Source: Candidatus Saccharimonadota bacterium (GTDB lineage: Bacteria; Patescibacteriota; Saccharimonadia; Saccharimonadales; UBA4665). From it: a DNA stretch of 64,000 nucleotides. This document shows positions 61,685 to 64,000 of this stretch, piece after piece. The position numbers and the translations under genes are program-made. Within the stretch, counting starts at the first letter, position 1. Every line of letters begins with the position of its first letter. The stretch lies in the NCBI GenBank assembly GCA_013289705.1, contig JABCZM010000004.1, positions 61,037-125,036 on the forward strand, read 5' to 3'. The notes below the pieces were generated by a model, which was given only the letters and a program-made list of their open reading frames with translations, had not been told where the DNA came from and made no database searches.

Positions 61685-62389
61685 ATGAGCGAAATAAAGA
61701 GCCCACACCTGGAAGTACATAAGTCCCAGCGCATGAACTGGCTACGGGCCGCTGTCTTGGGCGCTAATGATGGCATCGTATCGACCGCCAGTCTGATGCT
61801 TGGTGTCCTAGCCGCCCAGGCCAGCCACTCAACCATTCTGACAGCAGGTATTGCAGGACTGACTGCTGGCGCCCTGTCTATGGCCGTCGGTGAATACGTA
61901 TCAGTCAGTTCGCAGAGAGACTCAGAGTATGCAGACATAGCCATTGAAAAGCGTTCGTTACAAGCAAACCCAGAGGAAGAACTAGCAGAGCTTGCCCACA
62001 TATATGTCCATAGAGGGCTCGAACCAGAGCTGGCTAACGAAGTTGCAAAACAGTTCCACAAACACGATGCCGAAGCTGCGCATTTGCGGGATGAATTAGG
62101 AATTGATCAGGCAGCATTGGCCAATCCTCTGCAAGCGGGGCTGGCATCGGCCTTATCCTTTTCTGTTGGGGCTGTTGTGCCCATAATCGGGGCGCTTATT
62201 TCAAGCAAAAGCATGGGAGCGTGGGTCATCGTTATATTTTCTTTGCTGGGTTTGGCAATATCGGGTGCTATTGGTGCTTACATAGGTGGTGGCCACAGAG
62301 TACGCGCGGCAGCCAGGGTTTTCTTTGGCGGTGGAGCGGCCATGGCAATAACGGCACTTATTGGCCACCTGGTCGGCAAGAGTCTATAG
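61685..62389 (+). CDS. VIT1/CCC1-family Fe2+/Mn2+ transporter-like protein
   Basis: A 234-residue membrane protein with LRAAVLGANDGIVSTASLMLGVLA (about 17-40), the family hallmark, GALSMAVGEYVSVSSQRDSE (about 59-78), a cytoplasmic acidic segment (NPEEELAELAHIYVHRGLEPE) and three C-terminal helices. The family exports Fe2+ or Mn2+ from the cytoplasm. The cytoplasmic segment is short but carries the usual Glu/His ligands. TATACT (61673-61678) ends six bases before ATG 61685. It is convergent with the Nramp-related gene, making a metal-transport pair. Confidence 0.88.
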   Translation: MSEIKSPHLEVHKSQRMNWLRAAVLGANDGIVSTASLMLGVLAAQASHSTILTAGIAGLTAGALSMAVGEYVSVSSQRDSEYADIAIEKRSLQANPEEELAELAHIYVHRGLEPELANEVAKQFHKHDAEAAHLRDELGIDQAALANPLQAGLASALSFSVGAVVPIIGALISSKSMGAWVIVIFSLLGLAISGAIGAYIGGGHRVRAAARVFFGGGAAMAITALIGHLVGKSL

Positions 62390-62428
62390 TTCTAAACTAC
62401 TTTACAGGATGCACTGGTACGGGGTAAG

Positions 62429-63820
62429 TTAAGCCTTACCCGTTAGCATGGCATAGAACAGGAACAAGGCTGCCACGGCCATAATGACAAAGGCAGTGCG
62501 CACACCAAGGTTTGATAGAAACCCATTCTTGTAGTCGCCCATGATTTTTGGGTTGTTCCCAACCTTGGCAATCATGAACAGCAGCGGCACGGCCGCTATG
62601 CCATTAAATACTGCCGTGAATATCAACGCTTTGATGGGGTCGATACCCAGAAAGTTAATTGACAAACCAACGACTGTGGCTAGGGCGATAACCACATAGA
62701 AACCAACCGCTCGTTTAAACTTGCGGTATAGCCCTTCCCGCCATCCAAACGTCTCACTAATAGCATACGAAGCCGAACCTGCCAAAACCGGCACGGCCAA
62801 TAAGCCCAGCCCAATAACTCCAACCGAGAAGATAAGTTTTGCAACTAAACCAGAGTTTGGAAAGCCACTTACTAGCGGTTGTAGTGCCTTGGCGGCATCA
62901 GCTGCGGTGTTAATATCCTTTACGCCATGCGAAAAAAGCACCGAAGCACAGACAAGTGTTATAAACCAAGCCGTTACACTCGCCAGTGACATGCCAGTAA
63001 AATTATCAATTCTTAGGCCATGCAGGAATCGTTTAGTGGCCTTGGAGTTTTCGCCAATCTTTGCCATGTTACGCTTAGAGACTTCTTCTTCTACCACTTC
63101 AGAAGTATCCCAAAAGAATAGATACGGTGAAATAGTAGTACCGAGCATACCAACAAAAATATATAAGATCTCGAAGTTAAGTCTTGGATGGATATTAAAC
63201 GTCGACGCTAGAATGTGTCCCCAGGGTTGTCCGATTACAAATGCCGTAACTGGATAAGCAAACAAAGCAATCGCTAACCACTTCAACATACGGGCGTATG
63301 TCTTGTAGGAGACAAAGACTTCAAGCAAAATAACAATCACTGCAAAGCCAATTGCCAGTAGCGAGAACGGCAATGGCGTGAATAATCGTGTCGTTGAAGC
63401 CATGGCTCCTAAGTCTGATCCAATATTTATAGTATTGGCAGCTACTACTAAGAAAACTGCTAGATAGAGAACTTTTTTGCTGTAGTTTTCTTTTAGATTT
63501 GCAGCCAATCCTTTGCCGGTAACTGCTCCGATACGTGCGCACGACTCTTGTACCGCCAGTAGCAGCGGGTACATAAGCGGGAATGCCCATAACAGCCCTT
63601 GACCAAACTGAGCACCCGCCTGGGAATATGTTGCAATACCTGACGGGTCATCATCGGCCGCCCCGGTTACCAAACCAGGGCCTAGCACACGCAGGAAGCG
63701 GTTATACCGTTTGCGATTTACAGCGCTTTTACCAATATTAAGAGCCTGGCGTTCTGTTTTGCCAAGCTTACGACCAAGCGCTCTTTCTTCCTTCACCCAA
63801 TGATTTAGTTTTTTTGTCAC
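62429..63820 (-). CDS. Nramp-related divalent metal transporter with altered metal site
   Basis: A 463-residue transporter with about 11 membrane helices. Helix 1 reads AADDDPSGIATYSQAGAQFG where canonical Nramp has DPGN, and helix 6 reads GTTISPYLFFWDTSE where canonical Nramp has MPH; the metal-coordinating Met is lost. This resembles Nramp-related magnesium-type transporters (NRMT), so selectivity may differ from Mn2+/Fe2+. I place the start at GTG 63820, since TATAAA (complement of 63828-63833) ends seven bases upstream; an upstream extension with ATG 63982 is unlikely. It is convergent with the VIT1-like gene. Confidence 0.82.
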   Translation of the reverse strand: MTKKLNHWVKEERALGRKLGKTERQALNIGKSAVNRKRYNRFLRVLGPGLVTGAADDDPSGIATYSQAGAQFGQGLLWAFPLMYPLLLAVQESCARIGAVTGKGLAANLKENYSKKVLYLAVFLVVAANTINIGSDLGAMASTTRLFTPLPFSLLAIGFAVIVILLEVFVSYKTYARMLKWLAIALFAYPVTAFVIGQPWGHILASTFNIHPRLNFEILYIFVGMLGTTISPYLFFWDTSEVVEEEVSKRNMAKIGENSKATKRFLHGLRIDNFTGMSLASVTAWFITLVCASVLFSHGVKDINTAADAAKALQPLVSGFPNSGLVAKLIFSVGVIGLGLLAVPVLAGSASYAISETFGWREGLYRKFKRAVGFYVVIALATVVGLSINFLGIDPIKALIFTAVFNGIAAVPLLFMIAKVGNNPKIMGDYKNGFLSNLGVRTAFVIMAVAALFLFYAMLTGKA

Positions 63821-64000
63821 ATTAATCTTTATAACTACCGCTGTTAAGCATATGCGTTTTGAAACAGCATTGCAACCTGACCCACACTCACTTTTCCCTC
63901 CAATCTGTAACCGAGCCTGAGCCACCGGAATCGGTGGCAGCAGTGGCGTACGTAGTAGCCGCTGCAAGTATTCCCAGGTCAAGCGAAACCAGCTCAGTCG

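Noticed and set aside
62422..62441. GGGTAAG/CTTACCC hairpin at the end of the Nramp-related gene
   Set aside because: No T-run on either strand, so a terminator cannot be claimed; may be a weak convergent stop.
63921..63938. GCCACCG/CGGTGGC hairpin near the right edge
   Set aside because: No T-run and unclear gene context at the window end; 63821-64000 otherwise shows nothing assignable.
1..64000. UGA reassignment as in Gracilibacteria/Absconditabacteria
   Set aside because: Genes such as hrcA, radC and pilM end at TGA with normal C-termini, and TGA is used in ATGA overlaps, so the standard code fits.
1..64000. CRISPR arrays, insertion sequences or prophage genes
   Set aside because: No repeated spacer arrays, transposase or phage genes were recognised in the window.

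Overview
The window looks like a chromosomal segment of a Patescibacteria/CPR bacterium, most likely Candidatus Saccharibacteria (TM7). This is inferred from the gene set: a monoderm-style type IV pilus operon (pilB-pilC-pilin-pilMNO without an outer-membrane secretin), a sortase beside a sortase substrate, many small bitopic surface proteins, unusually short versions of housekeeping proteins (TsaB, HrcA, TilS), and mostly information-processing genes with little biosynthesis. TGA behaves as a stop codon, so the genetic code appears standard. No plasmid or phage structure, IS element or CRISPR array was found.

Layout. 1-7.8 kb (minus strand): 5' part of RNase Y, sortase with its substrate, zinc-ribbon and PrsW-like membrane proteins, and the tsaB/tsaE pair for the t6A tRNA modification. 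8-11.3 kb: a PRC-barrel-like gene facing recX, a NUDIX gene, a GNAT gene and recA. 11.6-18 kb (plus): type IV pilus assembly genes, with the pilin on its own promoter and terminator. 18-24.7 kb (minus): ruvB, two aldo/keto reductases, ruvA, ruvC, an inositol-monophosphatase-like gene and yebC, with one His-rich gene on the plus strand. 24.8-28.3 kb: accessory stretch with a DHFR-like gene, NUDIX, a YefM/YoeB toxin-antitoxin pair, a nucleotidyltransferase and tRNA-Lys. 29.4-33.8 kb: three ATP-grasp ligases, a retropepsin-like protease and an unknown protein, a probable peptide or protein amidoligase island. 34-44 kb: GGDEF protein, dnaJ, a giant membrane protein, NYN nuclease, dnaK, grpE, hrcA with CIRCE operators, and guanylate kinase. 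44-53.8 kb: peroxiredoxin, lepA, radC, murJ, ftsH, tilS, a phosphatase and a TauE-like transporter. 53.9-57.6 kb: tRNA-Met, a pilin-like protein, and a secreted M23-like peptidase carrying FG-GAP repeats. 57.4-57.6 kb: two overlooked small ORFs behind a near-consensus promoter. 57.8-60.7 kb: an extracytosolic flavinylation module (FMN-binding protein, ApbE, RnfD-like membrane protein fused to a ferredoxin-NADP-reductase-type domain). 60.8-64 kb: an ArsR/AHSA1 pair, a VIT1-like transporter and an Nramp-related transporter.

The strongest regulatory pattern is repeated placement of a -10 hexamer (TATAAT-like) only 6-7 nt before a start codon, which implies leaderless mRNAs for more than a dozen genes and allowed several start sites to be revised. 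The most interesting candidate systems are the flavinylation module, the ATP-grasp island and the two-ORF micro-operon next to the flavinylation genes.
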